The translations under genes and the position numbers were made by a program. A stretch of DNA of 64,000 nucleotides from Citrobacter sp. FP75 (lineage in GTDB: Bacteria; Pseudomonadota; Gammaproteobacteria; Enterobacterales; Enterobacteriaceae). Below the pieces are notes generated by a model. That model ran no database searches, was not told the DNA's origin, and saw only the letters and a program-made list of their open reading frames with translations. This document shows, one piece after another, positions 17,989 through 27,893 of this stretch. Numbering within the stretch: the stretch's first letter is position 1; each line of letters opens with the position of its first letter. The stretch covers positions 1,302,001 through 1,366,000 of the forward strand of contig NZ_JAFDOE010000001.1 in the NCBI RefSeq assembly GCF_018342065.1. The letters are read 5' to 3'.

Positions 17989-18960
17989 ACCAGCCAGAGG
18001 CGTGCGCGTAATACGCTGTTCACCATTAATCACTTTCGGGCCGCGCAGATGAATCGCGTCGTCCTCAAACGCCTCGATGTGAGTCTGATCAGTAACCTCA
18101 ATGTGATGCTCGATCAACACTTCTCCCTGGATACAGGCGTGGCCTTCAATGAGGATGTAATCGTCAAGCAGGATTGGACCGCCGCGCAGATATGCATGAC
18201 CCCCAACCAGTACGTGATGTTTCAGAACGCAGTTGCCCTCGACCACCGCGTGTTCCGCCACCTGTGAGCTATAGCGCAAAGTAGGGATGGCATCTTCATG
18301 AGTGCCGGCGATAAGTCGGGCATGCCCGTACACTTTCGCGCAATCGCAGATCCAGACGTTATTTTCTTCATTGCCTTCTATCCGCGCAAAATCAAAAACT
18401 TCAGCGCGATGTTCAATAAAAGCGTAGCTGACGACGGCGTCGCCATAGATCTGCACCTGATGCACCACGCGTGAATTACTGACAATGGCGCGGTCGTAAA
18501 TGTGCAAAACCTGGTCACTTTCGCGGGTTAATCCTTTGGCGGCAATAATTTCTGAACGGCACAACACACGGGCTTCACCTGACAGGAGGCATTCCCCACG
18601 GACAGTGGAATCTCTTATCGTGACGTTGTCACGTATTTGTGCGCCATGGCTGATTTCCGCCTGATCAATCCATGCGTCATCACCAACCTGCGCACTATCT
18701 CTGATGATGCTTGCCTGAGTAATGCGGGCATTGCCGGAGATAGTCGCCCCGGCAAACGCCAGCGCATTCTCATCGTAAATCCAGCAATCGCCGTTTTGCG
18801 CCAGTACGCGTTCATCGTCAATCCAGCCACCCCGCGTCCCGGCTTGCACATCATTAAAGTCGGTGAGGGCGATTATCTGACGTAGCAATACGCTTTTTTT
18901 GTTGCCATTATCCTGATAACTGAAGGAACGTGGCTCATCGCTCAGACGGTATTTGGTCAT
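17980..18960 (-). CDS. ydcK: YdcK, left-handed beta-helix acetyltransferase-like protein
   Basis: 326 residues. Many imperfect hexapeptide turns (for example [20 protein letters not shown] and [11 protein letters not shown]) predict a left-handed parallel beta-helix like those of acyltransferases; no catalytic histidine is identified and the role is unknown. Same neighbours as in E. coli (rimL, tehA). The intergenic region to divergent tehA is about 110 bases and AT-rich. Confidence 0.92.
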   Translation of the reverse strand: MTKYRLSDEPRSFSYQDNGNKKSVLLRQIIALTDFNDVQAGTRGGWIDDERVLAQNGDCWIYDENALAFAGATISGNARITQASIIRDSAQVGDDAWIDQAEISHGAQIRDNVTIRDSTVRGECLLSGEARVLCRSEIIAAKGLTRESDQVLHIYDRAIVSNSRVVHQVQIYGDAVVSYAFIEHRAEVFDFARIEGNEENNVWICDCAKVYGHARLIAGTHEDAIPTLRYSSQVAEHAVVEGNCVLKHHVLVGGHAYLRGGPILLDDYILIEGHACIQGEVLIEHHIEVTDQTHIEAFEDDAIHLRGPKVINGEQRITRTPLAGLF

Positions 18961-19073
18961 AGAGAATTTCCCAGTTGCGCACCTTAGTTAAACGTAGCAA
19001 AGTTTTCCGCACTGGCTATACAGTCGGAAATTCCATAAAATGTATTTCAAATATACTTTAAAAAATAAACAAA

Positions 19074-20075
19074 ATGAGTAATAACAAGCAGAGTGAGCGA
19101 GTCCTTAATCTTCCGGCCGGTTATTTTGGCATGGTACTGGGAACCATCGGTATGGGATTTGCCTGGCGCTATGCCAGTCAGATATGGTCGGTGAGCCACT
19201 GGTTCGGTGACGGATTAGTGATCCTCGCGATGGTCATTTGGGGATTGCTGACGCTGGCATTTCTTACCCGTCTGCTGCGTTTTCCCCACAGCGTGCTGGC
19301 GGAAATACGCCACCCGGTGATGAGCAGTTTTGTCAGTCTCTTCCCCGCCACCACCATGCTGGTGGCGATTGGTTTTGTTCCCTGGTGTCGACCATTAGCC
19401 GTGGGTCTGTTCAGTATTGGCGTGGTGATACAACTGTCGTACGCGGCCTGGCAAACGGCGGGGCTGTGGCGAGGGGAGCATCCAGAGGAAGCCACCACGC
19501 CGGGTCTGTATCTACCGACCGTAGCCAATAACTTCATCAGCGCCATGGCCTGTGGCGCACTGGGTTACAATGATGCGGGACTGGTGTTTTTGGGCGCCGG
19601 AGTATTTTCCTGGCTGAGCCTTGAGCCGGTTATCCTGCAACGTTTACGCAGCTGTGGAGAACTACCCGCAGTATTACGTACTTCACTTGGCATTCAGCTG
19701 GCTCCGGCTCTGGTCGCCTGTAGCGCCTGGCTCAGCGTTAATGGCGGAGAAGGTGATACGCTGGCAAAAATGTTGTTCGGTTATGGCCTGCTGCAGCTGC
19801 TGTTCATGTTACGACTGATGCCGTGGTATCTGTCTCAGCCGTTTAATGCGTCATTCTGGAGCTTCTCATTCGGCGTGTCGGCGTTGGCAACTACGGGGCT
19901 GCATTTAGGCCACGGCAGTGGGACAGGTTTTTTTCATACGCTGGCGATCCCGCTGTTTATTTTTACCAATTTTATCATTGCACTATTACTGATACGTACG
20001 TTTGCATTGCTGATGCAGGGAAAACTGCTTATTCGCACGGAACGTGCAGCATTACTGAAATCTGAGGATAAATAA
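19074..20075 (+). CDS. tehA: Tellurite resistance / dicarboxylate transporter TehA
   Basis: 333 residues, ten predicted membrane helices, SLAC1/TehA channel family. The start at 19074 has no clear Shine-Dalgarno sequence; homology to E. coli TehA begins at [10 protein letters not shown], residue 11. Helix ends and the central pore Phe region ([16 protein letters not shown]) are conserved. With TehB it gives tellurite resistance when overexpressed; as a channel it likely passes anions. The stop overlaps the tehB start by one base (TAATG). Confidence 0.95.
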   Translation: MSNNKQSERVLNLPAGYFGMVLGTIGMGFAWRYASQIWSVSHWFGDGLVILAMVIWGLLTLAFLTRLLRFPHSVLAEIRHPVMSSFVSLFPATTMLVAIGFVPWCRPLAVGLFSIGVVIQLSYAAWQTAGLWRGEHPEEATTPGLYLPTVANNFISAMACGALGYNDAGLVFLGAGVFSWLSLEPVILQRLRSCGELPAVLRTSLGIQLAPALVACSAWLSVNGGEGDTLAKMLFGYGLLQLLFMLRLMPWYLSQPFNASFWSFSFGVSALATTGLHLGHGSGTGFFHTLAIPLFIFTNFIIALLLIRTFALLMQGKLLIRTERAALLKSEDK

Positions 20076-20671
20076 TGACCCGTTGTGACGAAAACTACTT
20101 TACTGAGAAATATGATTTAACCCGCACGCATTCCGATGTTGTCGACGCGGCAAAAATTGTTGCCCCAGGCAAAACGTTAGATCTGGGCTGCGGGAATGGC
20201 CGTAACAGTCTTTACCTGGCGGCTAACGGTTATGACGTTACCGCATGGGATAAAAACCCGATGAGCATCGCTAATCTGGTGCGCATTAAAGATGCAGAAG
20301 GGCTGACCAATCTGCACGCGGAGGTGGCAGACCTCAATGCGTTACGCTTTGACGGTGAATACGATTTTATTCTTTCTACCGTGGTGATGATGTTCCTGGA
20401 CGCGAAAACTATTCCGGGCCTGATCGAGAATATGCAGCGTTGTACCAAACCGGGTGGGTATAACTTGATCGTCGCGGCAATGGATACCGATGATTTTCCG
20501 TGCACCGTTGGGTTCCCGTTTGCGTTTAAAGCAGGGGAGTTACGCCACTATTACGCCGGTTGGGAGCTGCTGAAATATAACGAAGACGTGGGTGAACTTC
20601 ATCGTACGGATGAGAACGGCAATCGCATTAAACTACGCTTTGCGACAATGCTGGCGCGTAAAACGGTCTGA
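20075..20671 (+). CDS. tehB: Tellurite methyltransferase TehB
   Basis: 198 residues. SAM-dependent methyltransferase with the motif I loop [20 protein letters not shown] (residues about 32-51). In the family it methylates tellurite or selenite using SAM. Translation is coupled to tehA by the TAATG overlap. Confidence 0.95.
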   Translation: MTRCDENYFTEKYDLTRTHSDVVDAAKIVAPGKTLDLGCGNGRNSLYLAANGYDVTAWDKNPMSIANLVRIKDAEGLTNLHAEVADLNALRFDGEYDFILSTVVMMFLDAKTIPGLIENMQRCTKPGGYNLIVAAMDTDDFPCTVGFPFAFKAGELRHYYAGWELLKYNEDVGELHRTDENGNRIKLRFATMLARKTV

Positions 20672-20699
20672 CCTACCCATTTGTGATAACCCTTTCTAC

Positions 20700-20724
20700 G
20701 TTCAGCATTTTTTGAGTGCTGAAC
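20700..20724 (+). terminator. Hairpin after tehAB
   Basis: GTTCAGCA and TGCTGAAC pair around a 9-base loop, 28 bases after the tehB stop. No T-run follows, so efficiency is uncertain. Confidence 0.4.
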
Positions 20725-20840
20725 ATTAAGATAACGTTAAGATAAAATTGTGCGGTCCTTACCATTTTTAGTTCATCCAAAATGATTTCCTTTTGCTATT
20801 ATTTCAGATGCATATGTGCAATATACTAAGGGATCGTTCC

Positions 20841-21512
20841 ATGCGTGCTCAAACTTTATTTAAAGTTGCAGTGCTTACGGGTTTACTGGCGTTATCAGGC
20901 TGTGCCTCAAAAATAACGCAGCCTGATAAATATTCAGGTTTTTTAAAAGATTACTCTGGCCTGAAGGAAACAAAATCTGCCACCGGACAACCGGTGCTGC
21001 GTTGGGTTGATCCCAACTTTAATGAGTCCAAGTACGATAACATCGTTTATAACCCGATCACGTATTATCCGGTTCCTAAACCAACCACCCAGGTCGGTCA
21101 GCAGGTTCTTGATAAGCTGCTGAACTATACCAACACTCAGATGAAAACCTCCATTGCTAAGCGTAAGCCTTTGGTGACGACCCCAGGTCCGCGTAGTCTG
21201 ATTTTCCGTGGAGCAATCACCGGTGTTGCGACCAGCAAAGAAGGGCTGCAGTTCTATGAAGTGGTCCCGGTTGCGCTGCTTGTTGCCGGTACGCAAATGG
21301 CGACGGGGCACCGTACCATGGACACCCACCTCTTTTTCGAGGGTGAGTTGATCGATGCGGCAACCAATAAACCCGTGATTAAAGTTGTACGTCAGGGTGA
21401 AGGTAAAGACCTGAATAACGAAAGTACGCCAATGGCGTTCGAAACGTTGAAGAAAGTTGTTGATGACATGGCGACCGATGCCTCCATGTTTGATGTGAAC
21501 AAAAAACAGTAA
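20841..21512 (+). CDS. ydcL: DUF3313 family lipoprotein YdcL
   Basis: 223 residues from the ATG at 20841 (MRAQTLFK), chosen because the signal peptide starts there; a longer frame from 20793 adds nothing conserved. Signal peptide plus lipobox LSGC gives a lipid-anchored envelope protein with cysteine at about residue 20. DUF3313 domain through the rest. Function unknown. A strong terminator follows at 21520. Confidence 0.92.
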   Translation: MRAQTLFKVAVLTGLLALSGCASKITQPDKYSGFLKDYSGLKETKSATGQPVLRWVDPNFNESKYDNIVYNPITYYPVPKPTTQVGQQVLDKLLNYTNTQMKTSIAKRKPLVTTPGPRSLIFRGAITGVATSKEGLQFYEVVPVALLVAGTQMATGHRTMDTHLFFEGELIDAATNKPVIKVVRQGEGKDLNNESTPMAFETLKKVVDDMATDASMFDVNKKQ

Positions 21513-21519
21513 TGATGGG

Positions 21520-21547
21520 CGCACCATCTGTAGATGGTGCGTTTTTT
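21520..21547 (+). terminator. Terminator between ydcL and the DMT exporter
   Basis: CGCACCATCT and AGATGGTGCG pair with a 2-base loop, followed by six T. The T-run touches the stop codon of the convergent DMT gene. Confidence 0.88.
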
Positions 21548-22455
21548 CAGGCAACTCGTCGACGGTACAGCAGTTTCCCCATCAGCACTTCCGGGCGGGT
21601 AAACATCACCATATTCCCCAGCAAAATTAGCACTAATCCGGCAATCGCATTAACCTGCCAGACATATCCTTCGTACAACGTAGACAGCGTTAGCGCCACC
21701 AGTGGAAAAAGCAACGTGCTGTATGCCGCTTTACTGGGGCCGATGCGACCGACTAACGTGAAATAGGCGCCGAAGGCGATCACCGAACCAAAAATCGCCA
21801 GATACAACAGCGCGCTGAGATAACTGAAGGTCCACTGTGGCGTGAAGTTATCGCCGCGCACCAGCGCAATGGCGGCAATCAACACGGTGCCATACAGCAT
21901 TGCCCAACTGTTGGTGGTCATTACCTCGAGACCTTTTTTCTGATGACGCAGGCTTATCATATTGCCCAGTGAGAATCCAAAAGTGCCGAGGGCACTTAAA
22001 CCAATACCCAACAGCAGCGAGTGATTCAACCCACTGTTGACCAAATCCGGCCAGAATAAGGTGACGATACCTGTCAGCCCCAACCCGGCGGCAACATAAA
22101 AACGTCGTGGCGGTTTTTGACCAAAGAACAGGTAGCTATTGACCGCATTAAACAGGACCGCCATCGAGAAAATAACCGATTCGAGGCCGGTATTGATCCA
22201 CGCAGCGGCAGTGTAAAAACACCAGAAGTTAAAGCAAAAAACGCATCCGCCTTGTAACAGACAAAACAGATGATCGCGCCCCGACAGCTTACGTAATTTC
22301 CCGCTTACCAGCAGGATGGCTATCATCACGGTGCTGGCGACGGCAAAGCGCCAGAAGATGGAGACCGGTGCGGCAACCGGGCCTTGTTGCAGGTAAATCG
22401 CAATCCATGTCGTTCCCCATATCACCACCACCAGACAGTACAACAGTGCGTTCAT
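21547..22455 (-). CDS. EamA/DMT-superfamily exporter
   Basis: 302 residues, ten membrane helices in two EamA repeats (first repeat begins LLYCLVVVIWGTTWIAIYLQQGP; second about residue 145). Inner-membrane drug/metabolite exporter of unknown substrate, possibly amino acids or purines. It is divergent from an AraC-family regulator 189 bases away, and the pairing suggests that regulator controls it. Absent from this place in E. coli K-12 as I remember it. Confidence 0.85.
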   Translation of the reverse strand: MNALLYCLVVVIWGTTWIAIYLQQGPVAAPVSIFWRFAVASTVMIAILLVSGKLRKLSGRDHLFCLLQGGCVFCFNFWCFYTAAAWINTGLESVIFSMAVLFNAVNSYLFFGQKPPRRFYVAAGLGLTGIVTLFWPDLVNSGLNHSLLLGIGLSALGTFGFSLGNMISLRHQKKGLEVMTTNSWAMLYGTVLIAAIALVRGDNFTPQWTFSYLSALLYLAIFGSVIAFGAYFTLVGRIGPSKAAYSTLLFPLVALTLSTLYEGYVWQVNAIAGLVLILLGNMVMFTRPEVLMGKLLYRRRVA

Positions 22456-22644
22456 ATATCGCTCTCATTTTGGCTATTCAGAGGCAGAATGTGCCACGCC
22501 AGTTCTGCGAATGCTTTCATCAGATTGCGGATAACTTGCAAAATCTTGCGCTTTTTTTTGTGTAAAGCTGAAAAGAGGGCTGTTAACACCCTGTTGCTGA
22601 GATAGACTGAAACTCTGCTAACAACGTCTTTTGAAAGTGATGGT

Positions 22645-23514
22645 ATGCCTCAGCCCTACGATGCCTTTGAAAACTTACGCAAACATAATGCCGTGTTGCA
22701 TGAGTCAGTTGCGTTACATTCAGGGATCCAACTGGCGGCGTGGTCGAACAAACGCGATACCATCACCCAATATTGCGATCACCACACGCTCAGTTTGTAT
22801 GTGGCAGATGGCTACGAGAGTTACCACAAAACGGCGGGCGGCTGGAAGAACGGCGGCGGCCCGGACCGCTTCTGCCTGATGCCCAAAGAAAGCGAATCCA
22901 GTTGGGACATTCGCGACGATCTCTCCTTTGTTCATCTCTACTGTACCGACGCGCATCTGCGCGAAGTCGGGGAGAAAGTCTGGGACAAAAGCCCTTTTAG
23001 CTTCACGCTGGACGAACATACCTTCGGCAGCGATCCGGGGATCACCGCCGTGTATCGCCAGTTTTTACTCGGCAATGACTGGCAACAGCCCGCCAATCAC
23101 CTCACGCTCAGTGCTGCGTCCTCGCTGTTATTAACGCACCTGATCCAGCATTACAGCAACGTACAATGGCGTCCGCCGGTGGTCACGGGAGGACTGGCGC
23201 CCGTCACGTTGCGTAATGTGCTGGCCTATATCGAGGCGCATTTGGCGTACCCCATCACGCTGAGCGATCTCGCGAGTGAAGCGGCGTTGAGCGATTTTCA
23301 CTTTGCCCGAATGTTCCGCCAGTCGATGAACATGGCGCCCCATCAGTATGTGATGCAGCGTCGTATGGCGCTGGCGCAGCAGTTGGTCTGTTATTCTGCC
23401 CGCAGCCTGTCTGATATCGCGATGGCCTGCGGATTCAGCTCCGCCAGCCACTTCAGCAACCGCTTTAAACAGGTGACGGGTAAGACGCCCTCGCAGCTAC
23501 GTGCTGCGCGCTAA
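22645..23514 (+). CDS. AraC-family regulator, divergent from DMT exporter
   Basis: 289 residues. N-terminal cupin-like sensing domain (residues 1-170), then the double HTH of AraC regulators: LSDLASEAALSDFHFARMFR and IAMACGFSSASHFSNRFKQ, ending KTPSQLRAAR. A GGTATG-preceded ATG at 22645 is used; no better start is visible. It probably responds to a small metabolite and drives the exporter encoded on the other side. Its 3' end overlaps convergent benE by 18 bases. Confidence 0.88.
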   Translation: MPQPYDAFENLRKHNAVLHESVALHSGIQLAAWSNKRDTITQYCDHHTLSLYVADGYESYHKTAGGWKNGGGPDRFCLMPKESESSWDIRDDLSFVHLYCTDAHLREVGEKVWDKSPFSFTLDEHTFGSDPGITAVYRQFLLGNDWQQPANHLTLSAASSLLLTHLIQHYSNVQWRPPVVTGGLAPVTLRNVLAYIEAHLAYPITLSDLASEAALSDFHFARMFRQSMNMAPHQYVMQRRMALAQQLVCYSARSLSDIAMACGFSSASHFSNRFKQVTGKTPSQLRAAR

Positions 23515-24663
23515 TCTTAGCACCGTGTAGCACAGCCCTCCGGCAATTAATCCCCAAAATGCAGAGCCAATCCCCAGCAGCGTCAAACCGCTGGCAGTGA
23601 CCAGAAAAGTGATAATCGCCGCGTCGCGCTCGGTTTCATGATGCAGCGCCTGATACAAACTGCCGCTAATTGTCCCGAGCAATGCCAGACCGGCCAGCAT
23701 CTGGATCCAGCTAACCGGCAGGGCTGACATCAATCCGGTGACCGAACCGCCAAACACCCCAGCCAACAGATAGAAGACGCCAGCCGCCGCCGCCGCGAGC
23801 CAGCGTCGTTTTGCATCAGGGTGTGCTTCCGGGCTTTGGCATATTGCGGCGGTGATGGCGGCAATACAGATGGAATAGACGCCAAAAGGCGAAAACAGCA
23901 GCGCCAGCAGGCCGGTAAACACGATCAGCGGTGAAACGGGTAATGAATAGCCGGAGGCTTTCATGGTGGCAATGCCGGGGGCATTTTGTGAGGCCATCGT
24001 CACCAGAAACAGCGGTAGGGCAATACTGATGCTGTGGGCGAGGGAAAAGTGGGGCGCTATAAACTCCGGCATTGCCGGTGAAATATTGACACCTTTAGTG
24101 ACAACGACACCTTTTATCAGAGCGATAGCTATTCCCACCAGCATCGCAGCGATCACCGCATAGCGCGGTGCCAGAACTTTGAGCACCAGCCATGCCAGCA
24201 GCATACTGCCGCACAGCAGGAGTTCACTGTTCATACTGTTGAATGCCTGTAGCCCAAAACGTAGCAGGATCCCGGCCAGCATCGCCGACGCCAGCGAGTG
24301 AGGAATAACCTGCATCAGACGGGCAAACAGCCCGGTCACGCCGCACAGGACAATCAATGCATTGGCAACAATAAAGACGCCAATCGCTTCCTGAATGGTT
24401 AAACCCTGCAAACCAGTAACCAACAGTGCCGCGCCGGGCGTTGACCAGGCGGTTAATATTGGGGCGCGGTACCATAAGGACAGCGCCAGCGTGCTGACGC
24501 CCATCGCTATGCCTAGCGCGGTCATCCAGCCCGCAATTTGCCCGGTGGTTGCCCCGACGGCCATCGCCGCTTGCCAGATAATGGCCGCCGAACTGGCGTA
24601 GCCGACCAGGACGGCTACGAAACCAGACAGTATGGTAGGCAAAGGAAGTGAAAATGTGCGCAT
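23497..24663 (-). CDS. ydcO: BenE-family inner-membrane transporter (YdcO)
   Basis: 388 residues from the ATG at 24663 (MRTFSLPLP); the longer frame to 24786 runs into the sutR side and lacks conserved residues. Twelve or so membrane helices; the BenE family moves benzoate with protons in Acinetobacter, but the substrate of the enterobacterial protein is unknown. Divergent from sutR, as in E. coli, so SutR probably regulates it. Confidence 0.92.
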   Translation of the reverse strand: MRTFSLPLPTILSGFVAVLVGYASSAAIIWQAAMAVGATTGQIAGWMTALGIAMGVSTLALSLWYRAPILTAWSTPGAALLVTGLQGLTIQEAIGVFIVANALIVLCGVTGLFARLMQVIPHSLASAMLAGILLRFGLQAFNSMNSELLLCGSMLLAWLVLKVLAPRYAVIAAMLVGIAIALIKGVVVTKGVNISPAMPEFIAPHFSLAHSISIALPLFLVTMASQNAPGIATMKASGYSLPVSPLIVFTGLLALLFSPFGVYSICIAAITAAICQSPEAHPDAKRRWLAAAAAGVFYLLAGVFGGSVTGLMSALPVSWIQMLAGLALLGTISGSLYQALHHETERDAAIITFLVTASGLTLLGIGSAFWGLIAGGLCYTVLRLARST

Positions 24664-24768
24664 AGCGACTCCGCGTGCGTTATAACGGTCACTCACAGTA
24701 GCACTGTGCGTTATAGCGCACAAGTGATAGGCTATGGCTTTGCCACACGAGATTGAGGGAGCAAACGA

Positions 24769-25305
24769 ATGGATAATGTCACTCACTATCTGGCGGCCAC
24801 GCTCAGGGTATTACGTCAGAAACGGGAATGGAGCCTTTCGCGTCTGGCCCAGGAGACCGGTGTGTCAAAAGCCATGCTGGGGCAAATTGAGCGCAATGAA
24901 TCCAGCCCGACCGTGGCGACGTTATGGAAAATCGCCACTGGACTGAACGTCCCATTTTCGACCTTTATCTCGCCGCCGGAAGCGAACTGCACGTCCACGT
25001 TTGATCCTCAACAGCAGGCGATGATTGTCACGCCGCTGTTCCCGTGGGATCCACAGCTCTGCTTTGACCATTTTTCGATACTGCTGGCGCCCGGCGCGCT
25101 GAGTGAATCCACCCCGCATGAAACCGGCGTTATTGAACATGTAGTGGTGATTAATGGCCTGCTGGATATGTGCATTGATGGCATGTGGCGAACATTAAAA
25201 AACGGTGAAGGGGTGCGTTTTGCCGGGGATACTGCGCACAGTTATCGAAACAGCAGCGGGCAAACGGTTCACTTTCATTCGCTCATCCATTACCCACGCA
25301 GTTAA
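24769..25305 (+). CDS. sutR: XRE-cupin transcriptional regulator SutR (YdcN)
   Basis: 178 residues. HTH_XRE at residues 10-64 (LAQETGVSKAMLGQIERNESSPTV is its core) and a C-terminal cupin (residues 105-175). In E. coli SutR regulates sulfur-utilisation genes and its own region. Divergent from ydcO with a 105-base shared promoter region. Confidence 0.93.
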   Translation: MDNVTHYLAATLRVLRQKREWSLSRLAQETGVSKAMLGQIERNESSPTVATLWKIATGLNVPFSTFISPPEANCTSTFDPQQQAMIVTPLFPWDPQLCFDHFSILLAPGALSESTPHETGVIEHVVVINGLLDMCIDGMWRTLKNGEGVRFAGDTAHSYRNSSGQTVHFHSLIHYPRS

Positions 25306-25383
25306 TCAGGAAAACTATTTCGCAACGTCGTGCTTCTGACTACAATAGCCGCCATTTTACCGCTTTTGGATGGTAACAACCGT

Positions 25384-27345
25384 ATGCCTCAGCAACCTCA
25401 TCGTCTTGAATTGTTAAGCCCGGCCCGTGATACCGCGATTGCGCGCGAAGCCATTTTGCACGGCGCAGATGCCGTTTACATTGGTGGACCGGGGTTTGGA
25501 GCACGCCATAATGCCAGTAACAGCCTGAAGGATATCGCTGAACTGGTGCCTTTCGCCCATCGCTATGGGGCGAAAATCTTTGTGACGCTGAATACGATTT
25601 TGCATGATGATGAGCTGGAACCCGCTCAGCGGTTGATTACAGATCTGTATCAGACCGGCGTTGATGCCCTGATTGTGCAGGACATGGGGATTCTGGAGCT
25701 GGATATTCCGCCCATTGAACTGCATGCCAGCACCCAGTGCGATATTCGCAGCGTCGAGAAAGCAAAGTTTCTCGGCGACGTTGGTTTTACCCAGATTGTG
25801 CTGGCGCGCGAACTGAGCCTGGAGCAGATTAGCGCCATTCATCAGGCCACCGACGCGACCATCGAGTTTTTTATTCACGGTGCGTTGTGCGTGGCGTATT
25901 CCGGCCAGTGTTATATCTCCCATGCCCAAACCGGACGTAGCGCTAACCGTGGTGATTGTTCTCAGGCTTGCCGCCTGCCGTATACCCTGAAAGACGATCA
26001 GGGGAGAGTGGTGTCATACGAAAAACACCTACTGTCGATGAAAGATAACGATCAGACCGCCAACCTGGGCGCGTTGATCGACGCCGGCGTGCGGTCCTTC
26101 AAAATTGAAGGCCGCTACAAAGACATGAGCTACGTGAAGAACATTACTGCCCATTATCGCCAGATGCTGGACGCGATTATCGACGAGCGTGGCGACCTTG
26201 CCCGCGCATCGGCAGGGCGCACGGAACATTTCTTTACCCCCTCCACGGACAAAACGTTTCACCGCGGCAGCACTGATTATTTTGTCACCGCCCGCAAAGG
26301 CGATATCGGCGCATTCGACTCGCCGAAATTTATCGGCTTGCCGGTAGGCGAAGTGTTGACGGTGGCAAAAGATCATCTTGACGTCGAAGTAACGGAACCG
26401 CTGGCTAACGGCGATGGCCTGAACGTGCTTATCAAGCGCGACGTGGTCGGGTTTCGCGCCAATACCGTCGAGAAAACAGGGAACAACCGATATCGGGTCT
26501 GGCCGAATGAAATGCCTGCCGATCTGCATAAAGTGCGCCCGCATCACCCGTTGAATCGTAACCTTGATCATAACTGGCAGCAGGCGCTAACCAAAACGTC
26601 CAGTGAGCGCCGCGTGGCGGTTGATATTGAACTGGGGGGCTGGCAGGAGCAGTTGATCCTGACGCTCACCAGCGAGGAGGGCGTGAGTATCACCCACACG
26701 CTGGATGGTTTGTTTGAGGAAGCGAACAACGCGGAAAAAGCGCTGAATAATTTGCAGGAAGGGCTGGCAAAGCTTGGTCAGACGCTGTATTACGCCCGCG
26801 ATATTCAGATCAATTTGCCGGGCGCGCTGTTTGTGCCGAACGGTCAGCTTAATCAACTGCGTCGTGAAGCTGTCGAGATGCTGGATGCCGCGCGGCTGGC
26901 CAGCTATCAGCGTGGCAGTCGTAAACCGGTCGCCGATCCTGCACCGGTTTACCCGCAAACACATCTGAGTTTCCTGGCAAACGTCTATAACCGCAAAGCG
27001 CGTGCGTTTTACCACCGTTATGGCGTTCAGCTTATTGATGCTGCTTATGAAGCGCATGAAGAAAAAGGCGAAGTGCCGGTCATGATCACCAAGCACTGCC
27101 TGCGTTTTGCGTTTAACCTGTGCCCGAAACAGGCCAGGGGCAACATCAAAAGCTGGAAAGCGACGCCAATGCAGCTGGTGAACGGCGATGAAGTGCTGAC
27201 GTTGAAATTTGATTGCCGACCGTGCGAAATGCACGTGATCGGCAAGATGAAACATCACATTCTGAAAATGCCGCTGCCGGGCAGTATCGTTGCCTCCGTC
27301 AGCCCGGATGAGCTGATGAAAACGTTACCGAAGCGTAAAGGCTAA
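25384..27345 (+). CDS. rlhA: 23S rRNA C2501 5-hydroxylation protein RlhA (peptidase U32 family)
   Basis: 653 residues from the ATG at 25384, equal to E. coli RlhA/YdcP; an upstream frame from 25330 adds a stretch without homology. U32 domain in residues 1-300 (ELLSPARD, GADAVYIGGPGFGARH, HGALCVAYSGQCYIS), with conserved cysteines in GQCYIS, RGDCSQACRLP and the C-terminal CLRFAFNLCP and FDCRPCEMH, likely Fe-S ligands. RlhA makes 5-hydroxycytidine at 23S position 2501, using prephenate-derived chemistry. Confidence 0.95.
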   Translation: MPQQPHRLELLSPARDTAIAREAILHGADAVYIGGPGFGARHNASNSLKDIAELVPFAHRYGAKIFVTLNTILHDDELEPAQRLITDLYQTGVDALIVQDMGILELDIPPIELHASTQCDIRSVEKAKFLGDVGFTQIVLARELSLEQISAIHQATDATIEFFIHGALCVAYSGQCYISHAQTGRSANRGDCSQACRLPYTLKDDQGRVVSYEKHLLSMKDNDQTANLGALIDAGVRSFKIEGRYKDMSYVKNITAHYRQMLDAIIDERGDLARASAGRTEHFFTPSTDKTFHRGSTDYFVTARKGDIGAFDSPKFIGLPVGEVLTVAKDHLDVEVTEPLANGDGLNVLIKRDVVGFRANTVEKTGNNRYRVWPNEMPADLHKVRPHHPLNRNLDHNWQQALTKTSSERRVAVDIELGGWQEQLILTLTSEEGVSITHTLDGLFEEANNAEKALNNLQEGLAKLGQTLYYARDIQINLPGALFVPNGQLNQLRREAVEMLDAARLASYQRGSRKPVADPAPVYPQTHLSFLANVYNRKARAFYHRYGVQLIDAAYEAHEEKGEVPVMITKHCLRFAFNLCPKQARGNIKSWKATPMQLVNGDEVLTLKFDCRPCEMHVIGKMKHHILKMPLPGSIVASVSPDELMKTLPKRKG

Positions 27346-27348
27346 GCG

Positions 27349-27579
27349 TTAACTTTGATGGGTATCGGGTTTGCGTGATTTTTGCCAGTGATGGTGCTCG
27401 CGGAGATCGGCGGCGGAGTCTTCCGCCGTCACCCGCAGTTCATCGCTGTCAGCCGTGTGTCGTAATAAGTGATCGGCATCCTGTACCTGAAGATATTCAT
27501 GTCCCTGATTAGTAGCGAAAAGCTGGCCGGAGAAAAGCGCGCTGGTCAGCAATAACACCGTTAACCCTTTCTTAAACAT
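27349..27579 (-). CDS. yncJ: Small secreted protein YncJ
   Basis: 76 residues from the second of two adjacent ATG codons (27579), 7 bases after AGAGG; using the first adds one Met. Signal peptide KKGLTVLLLTSALFSGQLFA, then a polar, His-rich mature domain (HLLRHTADSDEL). Length equals E. coli YncJ. Function unknown. Its stop lies 3 bases from the rlhA stop (convergent). Confidence 0.88.
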   Translation of the reverse strand: MFKKGLTVLLLTSALFSGQLFATNQGHEYLQVQDADHLLRHTADSDELRVTAEDSAADLREHHHWQKSRKPDTHQS

Positions 27580-27720
27580 CATGCAGCCTCTGGTACGTTT
27601 TAACAAAAATGGCGGTAATTTCGACGAGTGACTATTCAATATTTTAATCGGATAAATGGCAATCTCTGTTTTGCCAATTCGATGTTTTTTACATTTTTGT
27701 TTAGTCAACGTTAGGGTTTG

Positions 27721-27755
27721 TAACAACCGGGAAGCGCAGCGCCACCCGGTTGTTA
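27721..27755 (-). terminator. Hairpin after the cytochrome bd operon
   Basis: TAACAACCGGG and CCCGGTTGTTA pair over 11 bases around a 13-base loop, 13 bases after the small-subunit stop on the minus strand. No clear T-run. Confidence 0.5.
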
Positions 27756-27767
27756 TCTGGAAGGGAA

Positions 27768-27893
27768 TCAGGACTTAAAGCCAGCTGCCGTCATGAGAAC
27801 ACGAAAGAACATGCCGACAGCGGCCAGGGCCAGCACGCTGCCGCCCCACAGGACAACCAGCCACATCAGGCGTTTCCATATTGATTGTTGCAT
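27768..27893 (-). CDS. DUF2474-type small subunit of cytochrome bd oxidase (CydX-like)
   Basis: 41 residues; too short for routine ORF lists. Starts in the overlap TGATG with the cioB stop. Sequence begins MQQSIWKRLMWLVVLWGGSV, one membrane helix with a tryptophan-rich N-terminus, the pattern of DUF2474 proteins that follow cioAB-type genes and play the part of CydX. The coupled translation and operon position support a role in oxidase assembly or stability. Confidence 0.85.
   Translation of the reverse strand: MQQSIWKRLMWLVVLWGGSVLALAAVGMFFRVLMTAAGFKS

Noticed and set aside
22456-22644. Small gene between DMT exporter and AraC regulator
   Set aside because: Open frames here have no ribosome site and lie on top of the expected promoters.
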